Part shown: in pieces, positions 37,108 through 46,671 of the stretch | Position numbering within the stretch: the stretch's first letter is position 1 | Layout: each line of letters opens with the position of its first letter | Source: Streptococcus infantis SK970 | GTDB taxonomy: Bacteria > Bacillota > Bacilli > Lactobacillales > Streptococcaceae | NCBI GenBank assembly: GCA_000223255.2 | Contig: AFUT01000008.1 | Location: 124,001 to 188,000 of the forward strand | DNA length: 64,000 nt | Direction of reading: 5' to 3' | Notes under the pieces: model-generated | The model's database searches: none | What the model was told of the DNA's origin: nothing | Seen by the model: only the letters and a program-made list of their open reading frames with translations | Made by a program: the position numbers and the translations under genes

Positions 37108-38681
37108 ATGTGGGAACATCTAAAGTCTGAACAAAAAGAAAATACAAAACCTTAATTACCAATTTCGCTAGTTTGAGCCAAGCTTTCTCTCAAAAGGCAG
37201 AATCCGAAGATGAGGGACAAACAGAACAGTTTGTCGCTCCGATTGTCAATTCCAAATTTCAGGAAACTGTTTTTCAAAAAGCCTTTAATGCCGTTGGGGA
37301 AGATATCGCCAATACTTCCTATGATGCTTCTGTCGTTGTGGATGAAAATCATAAATACCTAGTGGGCATCAAGTCTTTTGGGATTAATTCGGGAGATCAA
37401 AAAATTGCCCAGTTCAAGAAAGATTCTCAATCTTGGACGGACTTGTTGGGTGATATCAAGTTTTATGCAGATATTGCTACTGATAAAGAAGCTGCAGACA
37501 AGGAAAACTATCAACGCTATGAAGAGTTGGCTCGAAAGATTGCGATTTTGAGAAATCAGAGAATTGAGTCCTCCAAGGCACAAATCAAGGGTTTTAACTC
37601 GGATTCAGTTAATGTTGAAGCTGTTTACCATGTTTTGATGCCGACACCAAAGGGAGAAAATCCAAAGATTTTTGTTGGGGAGACGACTTATTTACCAGTC
37701 GATATTGATAATCTAGTCATTGAGGGCTCAACTACCAAAAACAATCCGACCAATTTTCGTTTTACGGATGGGCAACACCACTACAAGTACACCGCAGCTG
37801 ACAGCCAGCTCCACATGACTTTTAACAATAAAGACATTGTGGTAGATACTTGGGACGTCCATTATATCGAAGATCCTTTTTCTCTCTTTGAAAATCTTCA
37901 TTTACTGACAGCTGAAAAGGAACAATCCGATATCTTAGAAACAGTGTCTTGGGTTATCACAGACAAATATGGAAATGTAGAAGAAAACTCTGGTTTCAAC
38001 GCCTTTAATGGTGGTTCAAAACTAGCTAAGAAAGATCGTCTGCCACGAATTTTAAAGATTCAAGATAAATTCAAGGACAGTTTAGCTCCAGAAGAACTGG
38101 CTTTTGTGACCTTTTCTCTAGAAGAAATACTCTTGAAGAAATGGACCAGCAAGGAAGAAAAAGTTCAGATGAAGGCTATTCGTGAGGACTTGATTAACTT
38201 TGTTCACAATACTGGCAATGAAAAACTCATTAAAGAAATCGAACAACTCGTCTATCGTCCAGTAAGTGAAGTTTACATTCCTCTGCCTGACTCCAAGAAT
38301 TTCCACGATGAAAGACCTGACTTCTTTGGTCCTGGGTTTGGAACCTTTGAACCTGGGACTAAAAAACTGGCTCTGTCTAAAGAAGAACGAACCTTTAAAC
38401 TACGCTTCTTACCTTCTGGAGATGTCATCAATGCCTATATCAACCAAGAAGCTGGTAAGGCGATTCAATCCACTGATAAGCAAGAAATTCTTGGAAATTG
38501 GATCTTGCGTGGTGTTTTCCAGTTGAAGGAACGAGAAGTATTGACAGGTCAACGACTCAATGAACTAGAAATCAACGGTATTCGATTGACCAAGTTTAAA
38601 AATGGGGAAATTGGTATTGAATTCATCTGGATTGACACTGAAAATCCACCTAGCGATGCCATCGGCTGGGTAGCAAAATAG
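37108..38681 (+). CDS. putative type II restriction endonuclease (frameshifted)
   Basis: The ATG at 37108 begins MWEHLKSEQKENTK and breaks at an A4 run (37146-37149); one added A joins it to the main frame, giving about 524 residues. A PD-(D/E)XK-like signature is visible near residues 70-92: SYDASV, then YLVGIKSFGINSGDQK. The C-terminal 130 residues (KLRFLPSGDVINAYINQEAG onward) look like a separate domain, possibly DNA-binding. It follows a cytosine-5 methyltransferase by 72 bases, which is the main reason for the call. A strong bidirectional terminator follows. Confidence 0.65.
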
Positions 38682-38696
38682 ACCTGAACTACATAA

Positions 38697-38732
38697 AAAA
38701 ATCTCTTAGATTCATTTCTAAGAGATTTTTTC
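38697..38732. terminator. bidirectional terminator after the type II system
   Basis: AAATCTCTTAGA pairs with TCTAAGAGATTT (12 bp) with A6 before and T6 after; it serves both the nuclease gene and the convergent two-component operon. Confidence 0.92.
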
Positions 38733-38740
38733 TTATCCCC

Positions 38741-39340
38741 TCACAACCAGCCTTCTTCTTCGGCGGTTTTGGCTGCTTCGGTTCGGTTGCTTGCGCCTAG
38801 CTTGGAGAGGATATTGGTCATGTAATTACGGACAGTACCGTTTGAGAGGTAGAGCTTATCCGCAATTTCTTGGTTGGACAGCCCCTGTGCAACTCCATGC
38901 AAAACAGCGACTTCTTGCTCGGTCAAGGGATTGGGATGGGTCATCATGACTTCCATCAGCTCCGGAGAATATTCCTTGCGTCCTTCTAACACCGTATGTA
39001 GGGTTTGCATGAGCTCAGCGATGCTTCGCTCTTTCAAGACATAGGCATCGACTCCTGCTTTGACAGCTCGTTCAAAATAGCCTGGGCGTTTAAAGGTCGT
39101 AACGATAACCACCTTGGTTTCAGGCACTTCTTGTTTGATCCACTCGAGCGCTTCTAGTCCCGTCTTGACTGGCATTTCGACGTCAAGGATGGCAATATCT
39201 ACTGCTTCTTTCCCCAATACCTCGATAGCTTCAGCTCCATTTTTCGCCTGCAAGACTGTCTCCACATCTGGTTGAAAGCTTAAGAGCTGGCACATGGCAT
39301 CTCTAAGCATACTTTGATCTTCTGCGACTAATACTTTCAT
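38741..39340 (-). CDS. NarL/DesR-family response regulator
   Basis: The 199-residue protein has a receiver domain (1-120) with acidic residues near 7-8, phospho-acceptor Asp53 in ILDVEMP, the conserved Thr in VVIVTTFKR and Lys in YVLKERS. A LuxR-type helix-turn-helix follows ([21 protein letters not shown]). It is preceded by its kinase gene with directly abutting frames. I believe it corresponds to pneumococcal two-component system 11 (rr11), located with an ABC transporter. It probably activates the adjacent transporter operon. Confidence 0.92.
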   Translation of the reverse strand: MKVLVAEDQSMLRDAMCQLLSFQPDVETVLQAKNGAEAIEVLGKEAVDIAILDVEMPVKTGLEALEWIKQEVPETKVVIVTTFKRPGYFERAVKAGVDAYVLKERSIAELMQTLHTVLEGRKEYSPELMEVMMTHPNPLTEQEVAVLHGVAQGLSNQEIADKLYLSNGTVRNYMTNILSKLGASNRTEAAKTAEEEGWL

Positions 39341-40438
39341 CTACTTTCTCTCCTTATAAGGCAGATGCACGCGCACCTCTGTTGGATGTTTCAAACTGAC
39401 CAGCTCCACTTTCCCTGAGAAAGCTGTAGCACGATCTCGGACTGTATGGAGTTCATTTCCTTTTACAGTTGCAAAACCTTTCCCATCATCTCTGACTGTC
39501 AGGAGTAATTCCTGATCTGTACGTTCCAGTTTTAGATAGGCTTTTTCAGCACTGGCATGTTTGATGATATTGGTCGCCAGTTCTAACAAAATCATAGCAG
39601 CCGTCGACTCCACATCCTGGGTCAGGCTAGCCTTGTCCAATTGATTGTCAACCTCAACCTCAATCCCAGCAATTTCCAGCATCTTCTTAACAGTCTCAAG
39701 CTCTGAAGCCAGGGTCCTTGATTTCAGATTTTCCACGATGGTACGCACTTCATTCATGGAATCTTTGCTGATCTGGTGAATTTCTTTTAATTCCTTTTCC
39801 ACCTGTGGATAGGCCTGCATCTGAAATAACTGCAAGGCTAAATCTGTCTTGACACTCAGCATAGCAAAGGTATGCCCCAGACTATCATGCAAATCCTGAC
39901 CGATACGACTGCGTTCATTTTCAGCAAGCAATAGATTTATCTGGGCATTTTGCTTGGCCTGAGCTTCTTTCAAATCCTCGACAATGCGAATCCGAACCAA
40001 GCCCAATGTCATCAAATCGACAAAAGTAAGAATTCCAAGCTCAAAGGCTACGAGCTCAGTTTCGACTGACTGAAACATCATGAGTTGACCAATAACAAGA
40101 ACTTGAGCAAGGAGAAAAGTCCAGACATGAAGAGAACGTAGGCTACGAACTCTAAAATGATAAATCAAAAGATTGGCAAGGAAAAAGAAGAACCACACAT
40201 AGTTCCCATAAATAAAGACGGTATTTCCAGCTACATAGGCTAGCATGATGAACCAAAAGAACCAGGATAAGCGCTGACTTTTGGTAGTTAAAACACCTAT
40301 GTAAGCCATCACAAATAGAATATCAACTAGTAAATGCCAGCTAGGAATCTCCCCAATCACTGCAGAGAGGATGGGGAAAACCATAAAAATCAAGCTGGCC
40401 CAAAACATATAGTGTATGCTTTTCAGTCTTTCAAGCAT
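39341..40438 (-). CDS. DesK/LiaS-type sensor histidine kinase
   Basis: The 365-residue protein has five to six N-terminal membrane helices (10-150), with no large extracellular domain. A HisKA_3 dimerization domain follows with the phospho-acceptor His184 in GQDLHDSLGHTF. The HATPase domain has the N-box LLELATNIIKHA and the G1 box VRDDGKGFA. It presumably senses membrane state or lipid-active peptides, as this kinase class often does. The gene overlaps the permease gene stop by one base. Confidence 0.92.
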   Translation of the reverse strand: MLERLKSIHYMFWASLIFMVFPILSAVIGEIPSWHLLVDILFVMAYIGVLTTKSQRLSWFFWFIMLAYVAGNTVFIYGNYVWFFFFLANLLIYHFRVRSLRSLHVWTFLLAQVLVIGQLMMFQSVETELVAFELGILTFVDLMTLGLVRIRIVEDLKEAQAKQNAQINLLLAENERSRIGQDLHDSLGHTFAMLSVKTDLALQLFQMQAYPQVEKELKEIHQISKDSMNEVRTIVENLKSRTLASELETVKKMLEIAGIEVEVDNQLDKASLTQDVESTAAMILLELATNIIKHASAEKAYLKLERTDQELLLTVRDDGKGFATVKGNELHTVRDRATAFSGKVELVSLKHPTEVRVHLPYKERK

Positions 40439-41175
40439 TAAGCATTCTCCTTATGACCTTGAAGGTAAATGGTCAAACCAAATAAAACTGCTGAAAAAAC
40501 AAGTAGATAAACTGTGGCTGATAAATTGATGCCACCCTCGTTTAAGAATGTCTTGAGCAACTCCATCAACTGGTAGGTTGGCAGACACTTCCCGATTGCT
40601 TGCATCCAATCTGGAAATAAAGAGATGGGCATCCAGAGTCCGCCTAACACAGCCAATCCTAGATAGAGAAGATTGCCCACGACAGACATCAACTGACTAG
40701 TTGGTAAGAGAGTCAAGGTCAAGCCAAGTGCTACAAAAGCAACACTTCCTACAATCAGCAAGAGCGCAGCCCCAATCCAGCTTCCTAGAGGCATATCCAC
40801 ACCTCTGACCAAGTGCCCAACTGAGAAAACAACCAGGATTGAGACCAAATAATCAACCATCATACTTGTTATCTTTGATAGATAATATTCTACCATATTT
40901 ACAGGGGTATGGCGCAATGTTTTTTGCCAGTTGTTTATTTTATCGGTATGTAAAACAGCTGGGAATGAAAACATAGCTGTCGACATCATGGAGAAGGCTG
41001 TCATGGAGATGAGGTAATCACGCATAAAATTATCTGGTCCACCGGGTGTGTCCTGGTACATGCCTGAAAAGAATAAATAGAAGGCCGTCGGCATCCCTAC
41101 GGATAATAGATAATAGACTAATTGTCGTTTGGTCAATAGAAATTCTATCTTGTTTAGTGCGATCCATCGTTTCAT
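40438..41175 (-). CDS. ABC-2 type transporter permease
   Basis: The protein has about 245 residues with six hydrophobic segments, beginning MKRWIALNKIEFLLTKRQLV. The start at 41175 is chosen because AGGGAGATGACTAAG before it provides a ribosome site; a longer frame runs back into the ATPase gene. It forms an exporter with the ATPase whose gene ends at 41177. The FMRDYLISMTAFSMMSTAMF segment is typical of permeases linked to DesK-type kinases. The substrate is unknown. Confidence 0.87.
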   Translation of the reverse strand: MKRWIALNKIEFLLTKRQLVYYLLSVGMPTAFYLFFSGMYQDTPGGPDNFMRDYLISMTAFSMMSTAMFSFPAVLHTDKINNWQKTLRHTPVNMVEYYLSKITSMMVDYLVSILVVFSVGHLVRGVDMPLGSWIGAALLLIVGSVAFVALGLTLTLLPTSQLMSVVGNLLYLGLAVLGGLWMPISLFPDWMQAIGKCLPTYQLMELLKTFLNEGGINLSATVYLLVFSAVLFGLTIYLQGHKENA

Positions 41176-41176
41176 C

Positions 41177-42061
41177 TTAGTCATCTCCCTTTTGTGTTTC
41201 TTCAAAGATTGTATCCAGCAAGCTACGATTATTGACTTCAATTTCTTGTATGCTACATCCTGCCTGTACTAACAGTGCCCAGAAAGCATCTGCTTCGCGT
41301 GTGACTACTTGTAGAGCATCTTGTTTTTGTGACCAGTTATCAACCAAGTTTGACTGCTCAACGACTTTCTTGTAAGCCATAGGTAGGATGAAGTGCTTTT
41401 CAATCTCTTCACTGCGCATGGCTAGAGGGGTCGTATCACGGATCAACTCTCCCTTATTTAAAACCAAAATCCGGTCCGCTGTATGCTCTACTTCCTCAAT
41501 ATAATGAGACGAATAGAGAATGGTTACCCCCTGCGCTTTTAAGTCTTGGACAATTTCCCAAAAACGTTGACGGGTTGAGGTATCCATGGCCGCAGTTGGC
41601 TCATCTAAAAAGACAAGCTTTGGTCGCCCAATCAAGGTCAAGACAAAAGAGAAGAGACGCTTTTGCCCACCTGACAATTTTTCTGCGAATTGTTCTTTTT
41701 GTTGCTTGTCAAACTGCAATAATTGATCGATTTCCTGATTGCTCAAGGGATTTGGATAAATACTTTGAAAGAAAGCAAGCAACTCTTTGACCTTTAATTT
41801 CTGAACGATGACATTTTCTTGAGGCAGGTAGCCTCTAATATAGTCTAACTGAGAACTCGTCACTGGCAAGCCTTGGATGGATACTTGACCGCTGGTGACC
41901 AGTTTATCTCCAAGCAAACAGTCCAAGAGTGTTGTCTTACCGGCACCATTTGGACCAATCAAGGCGACGCATTCGCCCTCTGCTACCTCAAAGGAAATAT
42001 CCTTCAAAATAGCCTTGCCCTTGATGTTCTTATTTAGGCTTTCTACCTTAATCATGTTCAT
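41177..42061 (-). CDS. ABC transporter ATP-binding protein
   Basis: The 294-residue protein has Walker A GPNGAGKTT near residue 37, signature LSGGQKRL, Walker B LVFLDEPTAAMD and H-loop YSSHYIEEVE. It is an exporter-type ATPase with a C-terminal accessory region of 80 residues. It precedes the permease and two-component genes in one operon. GGAGAG lies just before the ATG at 42061; a second ATG two codons on is also possible. Confidence 0.92.
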   Translation of the reverse strand: MNMIKVESLNKNIKGKAILKDISFEVAEGECVALIGPNGAGKTTLLDCLLGDKLVTSGQVSIQGLPVTSSQLDYIRGYLPQENVIVQKLKVKELLAFFQSIYPNPLSNQEIDQLLQFDKQQKEQFAEKLSGGQKRLFSFVLTLIGRPKLVFLDEPTAAMDTSTRQRFWEIVQDLKAQGVTILYSSHYIEEVEHTADRILVLNKGELIRDTTPLAMRSEEIEKHFILPMAYKKVVEQSNLVDNWSQKQDALQVVTREADAFWALLVQAGCSIQEIEVNNRSLLDTIFEETQKGDD

Positions 42062-42242
42062 GATACTCTCCTTTCAGCCACTCCTTTCCCATCGGAAAGG
42101 CGATAAAAATCATAAATCCTAATCCCCAGGCACCACGGATGGCTTGGTGAAGGAAGGCTTGATCAAACCAACCTGTAAACATTTCTACCAACCATACCAC
42201 TAGTGATAGTCCAATAAAAAGATAGAGAATCGCTTTTTTCAT
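42048..42242 (-). CDS. small two-helix membrane protein
   Basis: The 64-residue protein has two hydrophobic helices (AILYLFIGLSLVVWLVEMF and a second from AWGLGFMIFIAF) and an acidic/His tail. It overlaps the ATPase start by 14 bases and the preceding small gene by four bases, so the set is translationally coupled. It is probably an accessory or regulatory subunit of the exporter or kinase; no known family is recognised. Confidence 0.7.
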   Translation of the reverse strand: MKKAILYLFIGLSLVVWLVEMFTGWFDQAFLHQAIRGAWGLGFMIFIAFPMGKEWLKGEYHEHD

Positions 42243-42430
42243 TTTTCAAGCTCCTTTTTCACATCTGAGACCAATTTCAAACCTTCTCGGATTAACCAAG
42301 ACATCATGCCAAAACCTGCAAATAGCTCCCAAGGAAAATGATAAAAACCTTCATCCAATCCTGAGAACATGAGATAAGTCATGACTCCTGCTGCTACTAA
42401 ACTCACTGCGACAATTACTTTATGTTTCAT
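42239..42430 (-). CDS. small two-helix membrane protein, first gene of the operon
   Basis: The 63-residue protein starts MKHKVIVAVSLVAAGVMTYL. The ATG at 42430 follows GGAGGAAG, so the longer frame from 42454 is rejected. Two hydrophobic segments precede a lysine-rich tail (LKLVSDVKKELEK). It resembles the next small protein in size and layout, so the two may be a diverged duplicate pair forming one membrane unit. A TATAAT lies about 35 bases upstream. Confidence 0.7.
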   Translation of the reverse strand: MKHKVIVAVSLVAAGVMTYLMFSGLDEGFYHFPWELFAGFGMMSWLIREGLKLVSDVKKELEK

Positions 42431-42521
42431 TTTTTCTTCCTCCATTTGATACATCTATTATAATTCTTTGAAGGTAGAATCACTAGAAGCTTCTGTCCTG
42501 AGGAGATATGACAAATGTCAC

Positions 42522-42555
42522 AAAAAAGAAAGTTGATTTCTCAACTTTCTTTTTC
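42522..42555. terminator. bidirectional terminator, 3' of fakA
   Basis: GAAAGTTGA and TCAACTTTC form a 9-bp stem with A6 before and T5 after; it ends fakA transcription on the minus strand 15 bases after the stop. Confidence 0.85.
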
Positions 42556-42569
42556 TTATTATTTAATCT

Positions 42570-44234
42570 TTATTCCACACTGAAAAGATATGGGTAAACT
42601 GGTTGTTGTCCTTGGTGGATTTCTACTTCGACATCTTCGAATTCTTCTGCGATTTCTTGAGCAATTTCATTTGCCAATTCTTCGCTTCCGTCTTCTCCAA
42701 CATAGAAGGTTACGATTTCACTGTCTTCGTCCAACATATGTTTCAAAGTTTCAGTCAAGGTTTGGTGCATATCAGGGTTTGATACGAGAATCTTACCATC
42801 AACCATACCAAGATTATCATTTTCATGGATTTCCAAGCCATCGATAGTTGTATCACGAACGGCTGTTGTTACACTACCGCTGATGACATCGCCAAGGGCT
42901 GCAGTCATGCGTTCTTTATTTTCTTCGATTGATTTGCTTGGGTCAAAGGCAAGAAGACTAGTCAATCCTTGAGGAATTGTACGAGCTTCTACCACAACAG
43001 CCGGTTGTTCCAATACTTCAGCTGCAGATTGAGCTGCCATGAAGATGTTTTTGTTATTTGGCAAGAAGATGATGTTGCGAGCATTGACTTTCTCAACAGC
43101 CTTGACAAAATCTTCTGTAGAAGGGTTCATGGTTTGTCCACCCTCGATGACATAGTCCACACCTTGTGCACGGAAGATTTCTGCCAAGCCTTGTCCAGCT
43201 ACTACTGCGATAAGAGCATATTCTTTTTCTTCAGCTGGCTTGCTGACTTGAGCTTCTTTTTCTACTTGCGCTTCGTGTTGGTTACGCATGTTATCGACTT
43301 TAACCTTGACCAAGCTACCATACTTGAGACCTTCTTGCAAGACAAGTCCTGGATCTTCTGTATGGACGTGAACTTTAACGATTTCATCGTCATTGACAAC
43401 AAGTAGAGAATCCCCAAGGTCATTCAAGTAGTTACGGAATTCTTCGTAGTCAAACTCTTTAGCATAAGTTGGGCCTTGTTTAAGGGCAACCATGATTTCA
43501 GTACAGTAACCAAAGGTAATGTCTTCTGTTGCCACATGTCCAGCTACAGATTTGTGGTGTTCTGCATTGATCATTTCGCTCATGTTAGCTGGAGTCGCGA
43601 CAAAGTCCTCAGAAGCGCTGTATTCACCAGTAAGAGCTGAAAGGAATCCTTCATAGATGAAGACCAAACCTTGACCACCTGAGTCCACAACGCCAACTTC
43701 CTTCAATACTGGAAGCATTTCTGGAGTTTTAGCAAGGGCTGCTTTAGCTCCTTCTAAGGCTGCACGCATCACTTCAACTGCATCATCTGTCTGCTCTGCT
43801 TTTTTCTTAGCACCGATGGCAGCTCCACGTGATACAGTCAAGATAGTTCCTTCAACTGGCTTCATAACAGCCTTGTAGGCAACCTCAACACCTGATTGGA
43901 AGGCAAGAGCTAGGTCTTTCCCTGTTAGCTCTTCTTTTGTCTTGATGGCTTGTGAAAATCCGCGGAAAAGCTGAGAAGTGATAACTCCTGAGTTTCCACG
44001 CGCACCCATCAAAAGACCTTTAGCCAAGATACTTGCAGCCTCACCAACAGTTGAAGCTGGTTTGTCTGCGACTTCCTTAGCACCATTTTCGATCGTCATC
44101 CCCATGTTTGTTCCTGTATCTCCATCTGGAACTGGGAAGACGTTCAATGAATTGACATATTCGGCTTGCTTATTCAAACGAGTTGAAGCAGCCTGTACCA
44201 TTTCTTGAAATAAGCTTGTAGTAATATTTGACAC
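42570..44234 (-). CDS. fakA: fatty acid kinase catalytic subunit FakA (DAK2 domain)
   Basis: The 554-residue protein phosphorylates fatty acids held by FakB proteins, feeding exogenous fatty acids into phospholipid synthesis. The N-terminal DAK2-type nucleotide domain carries VPDGDTGTNMGMT (Asp37, Asp39) and ARGNSGVITSQLFRGF. A middle domain and the C-terminal DegV-like/Dak1-like domain follow, with NIIFLPNNKNIFMAAQSA. It is paired with the Asp23-family gene just upstream, with a two-base gap, as in most Firmicutes. Confidence 0.95.
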   Translation of the reverse strand: MSNITTSLFQEMVQAASTRLNKQAEYVNSLNVFPVPDGDTGTNMGMTIENGAKEVADKPASTVGEAASILAKGLLMGARGNSGVITSQLFRGFSQAIKTKEELTGKDLALAFQSGVEVAYKAVMKPVEGTILTVSRGAAIGAKKKAEQTDDAVEVMRAALEGAKAALAKTPEMLPVLKEVGVVDSGGQGLVFIYEGFLSALTGEYSASEDFVATPANMSEMINAEHHKSVAGHVATEDITFGYCTEIMVALKQGPTYAKEFDYEEFRNYLNDLGDSLLVVNDDEIVKVHVHTEDPGLVLQEGLKYGSLVKVKVDNMRNQHEAQVEKEAQVSKPAEEKEYALIAVVAGQGLAEIFRAQGVDYVIEGGQTMNPSTEDFVKAVEKVNARNIIFLPNNKNIFMAAQSAAEVLEQPAVVVEARTIPQGLTSLLAFDPSKSIEENKERMTAALGDVISGSVTTAVRDTTIDGLEIHENDNLGMVDGKILVSNPDMHQTLTETLKHMLDEDSEIVTFYVGEDGSEELANEIAQEIAEEFEDVEVEIHQGQQPVYPYLFSVE

Positions 44235-44236
44235 GA

Positions 44237-44602
44237 TTATTCTCCTACAACTTTGATATTTTGAATGTAGACATTCACAGTTTGAGCAGTGATTCCAAGT
44301 TGGTTCTCTAAACTAAAGCGAACACGCTCTTGGATGTTTTTTGAAACTTCACTAATCTTTGTACCGTAGCTCAATACAGTATATACATCAACTGCAATAC
44401 TACCGTCTTCAGCTGCTTTAATGACCACACCTTTTGAATAATTTTCCTTACCAAGAAGAGCTTGGAAATTATCTTTGAGGGCATTTTTACTAGCCATACC
44501 GACTACACCAAAAATTTCAGTTGCTGCACCACCTACGACAGTAGCGATTACATCATCTGTCAGTTCGACTTGACCATCTTTTGTATTAATTTTTACAGTC
44601 AT
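44237..44602 (-). CDS. Asp23/Gls24 family envelope stress protein
   Basis: The 121-residue protein has the family signature VIATVVGGAATEIFGVVGMA and the late block VDVYTVLSYGTKISEVSKNI with TAQTVNVYIQNI. Such proteins sit at the membrane face and are linked to envelope stress in staphylococci. The position between rpmB and fakA is strongly conserved and suggests a role with the fatty acid kinase. Confidence 0.93.
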   Translation of the reverse strand: MTVKINTKDGQVELTDDVIATVVGGAATEIFGVVGMASKNALKDNFQALLGKENYSKGVVIKAAEDGSIAVDVYTVLSYGTKISEVSKNIQERVRFSLENQLGITAQTVNVYIQNIKVVGE

Positions 44603-44723
44603 TTTTTTACCTCAAATAGTTGATACTCTATTTTATCATATTTCGGCCCAACTGTAAAAGCAGAATGATGTATCGGCGGATATTTGCTTGATTTTTCAAA
44701 TGATTTCAGCTGTCGAGCAAAAG

Positions 44724-44744
44724 AAAAGACCCCTTAGGTCTTTT
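44724..44744 (-). terminator. rpmB terminator
   Basis: AAAAGACC and GGTCTTTT form an 8-bp stem with a 5-base loop, nine bases after the rpmB stop; the T-run on the minus strand continues into the stem. Confidence 0.75.
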
Positions 44745-44752
44745 CATGTTTA

Positions 44753-44941
44753 TTAAACGCGTTCTACTTTTCCTGATTTCAAAGCACGAGCTGAAGCCCA
44801 AACTTTTTTAGGTTTACCATCGATAAGAACAGTAACTTTTTGAAGGTTTGGTTTTACGGCACGTTTAGTTTGGTTCATCGCGTGTGAACGGTTGTTTCCT
44901 GATACAGTCTTACGACCTGTAAAGTAACATACTTTAGCCAT
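44753..44941 (-). CDS. rpmB: 50S ribosomal protein L28
   Basis: The 62-residue basic protein starts [20 protein letters not shown] and contains [14 protein letters not shown], matching bacterial L28. Only one cysteine is left, so it is the zinc-free form. AGGAGG lies before the ATG. It is the last host housekeeping gene before the conjugative element. Confidence 0.97.
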   Translation of the reverse strand: MAKVCYFTGRKTVSGNNRSHAMNQTKRAVKPNLQKVTVLIDGKPKKVWASARALKSGKVERV

Positions 44942-45189
44942 TGTGTTTTCCTCCTATTAGATCTAATATAGCGGATGTGCTAGCACCACATACCGTACTA
45001 TGTTATCACACTTTCTCCGTTTTGGCAAGGGAATTGGAAGATTTTGTTTGTGTCTAAATTTTTGGGAACAATCAAATATCCTTATAACTCAATAATAAAG
45101 CGAGATTTTTCAGACAAAAAAACTGGAAAAAGTTCCTCACTTTACCCCAGCCCTTGACTATATTGCACTTTTTATGCTACAATATTGTT

Positions 45190-45266
45190 TGACTGATTAA
45201 GCAAAGTGTGTGTTTGTCTTAATCGGTGGTGTAGGAGTTGCTGCTTCTACACCTTTTTCGTTTTTA
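45190..45266 (+). ncRNA. candidate small RNA, two hairpins
   Basis: A consensus promoter (TTGACT 45154-45159, 18-base spacer, TACAAT 45178-45183) precedes a sequence with no plausible frame but two stems. GATTAAG/CTTAATC (45195-45224) has an inner CAAA/TTTG. GGTGTAG/CTACACC (45228-45253) is followed by TTTTTCGTTTTT, a terminator. The expected RNA is about 77 nt. It lies between rpmB (divergent) and the insertion sequence. The rest of 44942-45379 holds the rpmB promoter region and the transposase terminator. Confidence 0.55.
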
Positions 45267-45335
45267 TTTACTTTATTATTGTAACACACATTAGACAAAA
45301 AAGCAACTGTTTTGCATAAAAACATGACAAAAACA

Positions 45336-45359
45336 CCTCTAAAAATTCTTTTTTAGAGG
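45336..45359. terminator. terminator at the end of the ISLre2 transposase gene
   Basis: CCTCTAAAAA and TTTTTAGAGG form a 10-bp stem with a short loop, bounded by A- and T-rich runs, so it can act in both directions. Confidence 0.75.
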
Positions 45360-45379
45360 CTTTTGTTTGCCCTCCAATT

Positions 45380-46671
45380 CTATTTATGTCCTCTTTTTCT
45401 GATGACAGCGCCGTGTGGTTTATGGTTAATACGAAACCCTGCGCCTAATCCCGTATTCCTAAATTCTTCATACTCTTGTCTCCAAGCTCCAAAAAACAGC
45501 TCGTATAGCTGATCAATTCGTTCAATAAGAATCATCCTGGACATGGTGCAAGCCCCTTCGATGGACCAATACATCCCTCGATGTTTCATGCGGTAAGTGA
45601 CCTTTCGATGCTGACTTTCCATTACCCCGATACCACGTGAGGACAATCCTCTAAGTTTAGGTGGTCTAGTGTCACAGAAATTTCTTAACAATTTCTTACG
45701 AAAATTGTAAAAATTATCAAGAACTTCCTGGCTTTCTATGAGAGATTCAACTGTATCTAGTACGGTCTGAAGCAGGCTCTTCTGATGATTTTTGATGGCC
45801 TTAAAAGCAAGATCAAGTAGTGTAGATGGGTACGGCTTCAGGAATCTTTTAAGTTCTTCATTGACATGATAGGCATCCCAGAAATGCTCATGACGTTTAA
45901 TACGTAGAGCTTTCTTGATTTCTTGAAATATTCTGCGAGAATAGCCTTTACCATTGTCCGAGTTAGTGATAAGAAGAGTTCGGTCAGTGATTTCAAAATG
46001 ATTGTAGAGATAGTCGATCAATTCTTCCTTTGCTTGTTCATGGCTTGTATGGATAATCTCATGCTTATTCTCCAGTACATACCGATTATTACCAACCTTC
46101 TTCGCTCCAGTATGAATCAGAAAATGTGCTAAGTCTGTATTGTGGCGTTCATCATTGCTTGATGTTGTCTTGACAAGCACACCATCTCCCTCTAGGTAAA
46201 TTTTTTCTGCCTGGATTTTTTAGGCTGCTCATCACCTTTAAAAAGCCGATAACATTCTCTCTCCGAAAAGAGCCTACCTGCCATTTTTACAGACTTCAAC
46301 ACAGCATCCTTTGTTATCTCCAAGCGATAAGCCATCTTAACTGTTCGACAAACTTCACGGTAGGATAAAACAGAAGCGTGCTTTGCCATGTGAAAAATCA
46401 ACTCAGGAGAATAACGCATATACTTTTCTAGACCTAGCCACTCATCTACGGGATAACAGCTTTTCTTTCCCTTTCGCCAGCGATTTCTAGAAAAGGTCAC
46501 CTCTCCAAATGTAAAGACAACTGTCCTCTCTGTGCTATCTATCCGCTTATATCCCCTCAGTCTCATGGAAGGAGCTATCTGCTCGTCGTAATCTCTTACT
46601 TGCTTCAGGAATTGCTGCTCCCGTTTGCGATCTAGTTCTGCGACAAATTCTTTTTCATCAAATCTAAACAT
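45380..46671 (-). CDS. ISLre2 family transposase (frameshifted)
   Basis: The repaired protein has about 430 residues. It matches the UPF0236/ISLre2 transposases: MFRFDEKEFVAELDRKREQQ at the start, GEVTFSRNRWR, the catalytic-region segments YLEGDGVLVKTT, LLITNSDNGKGYSRRI and IGVMESQHRKV (possible DDE residues Asp, Asp and Glu). The frame breaks in an A6 run on the coding strand (plus T6, 46201-46206); one added A joins the parts at RQKKIYLEGDG. ISLre2 elements are common in conjugative elements of Firmicutes. It marks the border between rpmB and the partition genes. Confidence 0.88.

Noticed and set aside
45190..45266. A csRNA of the CiaR regulon
   Set aside because: The promoter lacks the TTTAAG-N5-TTTAAG CiaR site; it has a normal TTGACT/TACAAT pair.
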